A stretch of DNA of 5,656 nt from Parvibaculum sp. (GTDB taxonomy: Bacteria > Pseudomonadota > Alphaproteobacteria > Parvibaculales > Parvibaculaceae), in NCBI GenBank assembly GCA_020062605.1, contig JAGUWA010000215.1:1-5656 (forward strand). The letters are read 5' to 3'. The position numbers and the translations under genes were made by a program. Within the stretch, counting starts at the first letter, position 1. Each line of letters starts with the position of its first letter. This document shows, piece after piece, positions 4,871-5,656 of the stretch. Below the pieces are notes generated by a model. That model did not search any database and had not been told where the DNA came from. It was given only the letters and a program-made list of their open reading frames with translations.

Positions 4871-4893
4871 GAAAAATGGCGGCAATCCGCCAT
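4871..4893 (-). terminator. Candidate Rho-independent terminator on the minus strand
   Basis: Read on the minus strand, ATGGCGG, loop ATTG, CCGCCAT form a perfect 7-bp stem followed at once by TTTT and C. This fits a short intrinsic terminator for leftward transcripts. No minus-strand gene ends just before it; the nearest is the NUDIX gene, whose stop is 375 bp away at 5268. It may stop read-through antisense to the DUF2061 gene before the Pho box, or end a small RNA. Confidence 0.45.
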
Positions 4894-4970
4894 CTCTGTT
4901 TGTCACGGTTCCGAAATAATATCCTGCGGCCCCGGGTCCGTTCCAGCCGCCTCACAACGCCGTCCGCCCC

Positions 4971-4997
4971 TTGACAATCCAGGCTTCCTTCTTTAAT
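4971..4997 (+). promoter_or_regulatory. Promoter of the DUF2061 gene
   Basis: TTGACA at 4971-4976, in the rhizobial CTTGAC context, is a consensus -35. The AT-rich patch TTTAATTAAGAATAA follows. The best -10 is TTTAAT at 4992-4997 (5 of 6 matches) with a short 15-nt spacer; other spacings give poorer hexamers. The leader to the ATG at 5040 would be about 35 nt, with AAAGGA 9 nt before the start codon. Confidence 0.6.
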
Positions 4998-5039
4998 TAA
5001 GAATAAGTCGCAATAGCGGCTTTCAAAGGAACCGGACCC

Positions 5040-5264
5040 ATGCGCGACCTCGTGAAGACCCTCTCTTATGCCTCGCTCCACTTCTCTGTGGGCTTCGGCG
5101 TCACCTATGCGTTGACGGGCGAGTTCGCCATTGCGGCCGGCGTCGCGCTGATCGAGCCGGCCGTCAACACGGTGGTCTTCTTCCTTCACGAGAAGGCATG
5201 GGCGCGCTTTCCCGCCGTGAATTTCAGCCTTCACGGGCATTCGCACGGCCCGCATCCGGCCTGA
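5040..5264 (+). CDS. Small DUF2061 membrane protein with histidine-rich tail
   Basis: A 74-residue protein of the DUF2061 family, whose function is unknown. Family features: a basic start (MRDLVKTLSYASLHF), a first membrane segment at about residues 8-25, the turn LTGEFAIA, a second membrane segment at about 29-49 containing the conserved glutamate (IEPAVNTVVFFLHEKAW), and the H-E-x-x-W end of the domain. After W54 the protein ends in SLHGHSHGPHPA, with four histidines in seven residues. Such a tail could bind metal ions, but this is only suggested by composition. AAAGGA lies 9 nt before the ATG and a consensus -35 is upstream. Its stop is 3 bp from that of the convergent NUDIX gene, with no terminator between them. 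Confidence 0.87.
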   Translation: MRDLVKTLSYASLHFSVGFGVTYALTGEFAIAAGVALIEPAVNTVVFFLHEKAWARFPAVNFSLHGHSHGPHPA

Positions 5265-5267
5265 CAA

Positions 5268-5656
5268 TCAGCGCCAGGCCCAGACGGGCTGCTCGAGTTC
5301 CGCCACCCGCGTCTGCCGCCCGCGTAATCCGACCTCGCCGAACTGATAGAGCACCGCCGCCGTCGGCGCGTGGACATGGGTGTCGCCGATAAGGAGCCGG
5401 ATCACGGGCCGCTCGCTTTCCGCTATGTCGAGAAAGACGGGCGAATCCGGCCTTGTCAGTTCGCCGAGCGCGAAGGGATGGATCGAGGCGACCTCGCCGG
5501 GGTTCGGCCTCATGGCGCTGGTGTCCGCCGCCCAGACCACGACCGGGGTGATCAGATAGCCCGACCGCGTCGGGTAATCGTCAAGCAGGCCAAGCACTTG
5601 GCCGGCGTCGAGGTCGAGCGCGATCTCCTCGCGCAATTCGCGCAGTGCTGCCGCCA
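5268..5656 (-). CDS. NUDIX hydrolase, CoA-pyrophosphatase-like, N-terminus outside the window
   Basis: The visible 128 residues begin inside the Nudix box: ALRELREEIAL matches the second half of the box (R-E-x-x-E-E-x-G-hydrophobic) with alanine in place of the usual glycine. The glutamates that bind the catalytic magnesium are present; the GxxxxxE half lies beyond the right edge. The following GLLDDYPTRSGYLITPVVVW and NPGEVASIHPFAL resemble the CoA pyrophosphatase (NudL/YeaB) branch, in which a threonine-proline-valine-valine segment and a proline-asparagine-glutamate-valine segment follow the box. Enzymes of this branch split pyrophosphate bonds in CoA or related nucleotides. The exact substrate cannot be told from this part. 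It is convergent with the DUF2061 gene. Confidence 0.87.
   Translation of the reverse strand, partial: AAALRELREEIALDLDAGQVLGLLDDYPTRSGYLITPVVVWAADTSAMRPNPGEVASIHPFALGELTRPDSPVFLDIAESERPVIRLLIGDTHVHAPTAAVLYQFGEVGLRGRQTRVAELEQPVWAWR

Larger units (their letters stand above)
4622..5039. other. 418-bp intergenic region with regulatory sites, no gene recognised
   Basis: Open frames cross this region on both strands, but none has family features or a good ribosome binding site. It holds a Pho box (4827-4855), a minus-strand terminator-like hairpin (4871-4893) and the promoter of the right-hand gene (from 4971). A further imperfect inverted repeat, CCCGGGACGG (4692-4701) with CCGTTCCCGGG (4707-4717), has one bulged base and a 5-nt loop. 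It would sit in the leader of any minus-strand transcript started near the Pho box. Confidence 0.55.

Noticed and set aside
4622..4906. N-terminal extension of the antitoxin frame up to 184 codons
   Set aside because: The extra part has no family similarity, crosses the Pho box and terminator-like hairpin, and the ATG at 4621 has a good ribosome binding site.
4344..5267. Long minus-strand open frame of 307 codons upstream of the methyltransferase
   Set aside because: It overlaps the antitoxin and DUF2061 genes in other frames, both of which have clear family motifs; GC-rich artefact.

Overview
The window looks like chromosomal DNA of a Rhizobiaceae-type alphaproteobacterium (Rhizobium, Ensifer or Shinella relatives). 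This rests on the high GC of most genes, the polyamine-type periplasmic binding protein with a Tat leader, the CTTGAC-type promoter, and GC-rich CCCTCTCCCC/GGGGAGAGGG and CGTCATTGCGAG palindromic repeats that I know from alphaproteobacterial intergenic DNA. The genus is an inference. No rRNA, tRNA or CRISPR array was seen.

Layout. Positions 1-226 (minus) hold the start of a PotD/PotF-like polyamine ABC transporter binding protein, divergent from a YfcG-like (Nu-class) glutathione transferase at 596-1282 (plus). From 1303 to about 2482 lies a patchwork of repeats and gene relics. It contains a 106-bp palindromic repeat (1303-1408), an internally deleted methionine aminopeptidase remnant (1452-1655), and a DUF559/Vsr-like endonuclease gene (1770-2123) enclosed by long imperfect inverted repeats. 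These are followed by a solo copy of the same repeat (2198-2310) and a frameshifted 3' remnant of a Phd/YefM (StbD-type) antitoxin (2325-2422, minus). Next comes a large single-gene modification/restriction enzyme (2559-4160, minus): a beta-class N6-adenine DNA methyltransferase fused to an Mrr-like PD-(D/E)XK nuclease domain. Its central specificity region is distinctly AT-richer than the rest. Upstream in the same direction is an intact antitoxin-like gene without a toxin (4352-4621). The 418-bp gap 4622-5039 carries a three-half-site Pho box on the minus strand, a minus-strand terminator-like hairpin and a plus-strand promoter. The promoter serves a small DUF2061 membrane protein (5040-5264), which converges at 3 bp with a NUDIX hydrolase (5268-5656, minus, 5' end outside the window).

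How it fits together. The outer genes look like ordinary housekeeping or stress functions. The 1.3-4.6 kb interior is accessory. The most unusual structure is the DUF559 nuclease cassette, in which the stop codon and probably the ribosome binding site lie inside the flanking repeats, and in which three repeat copies keep a small hairpin despite different sequences. It resembles a nuclease-associated repeat element in the way RAYT transposases go with REP sequences, but mobility is unproven. The methyltransferase-nuclease fusion is a candidate one-gene restriction or defence system. It is bracketed by related antitoxin 3' ends that share a 17-bp identical stretch, and it may share a phosphate-responsive upstream region with the intact antitoxin gene.
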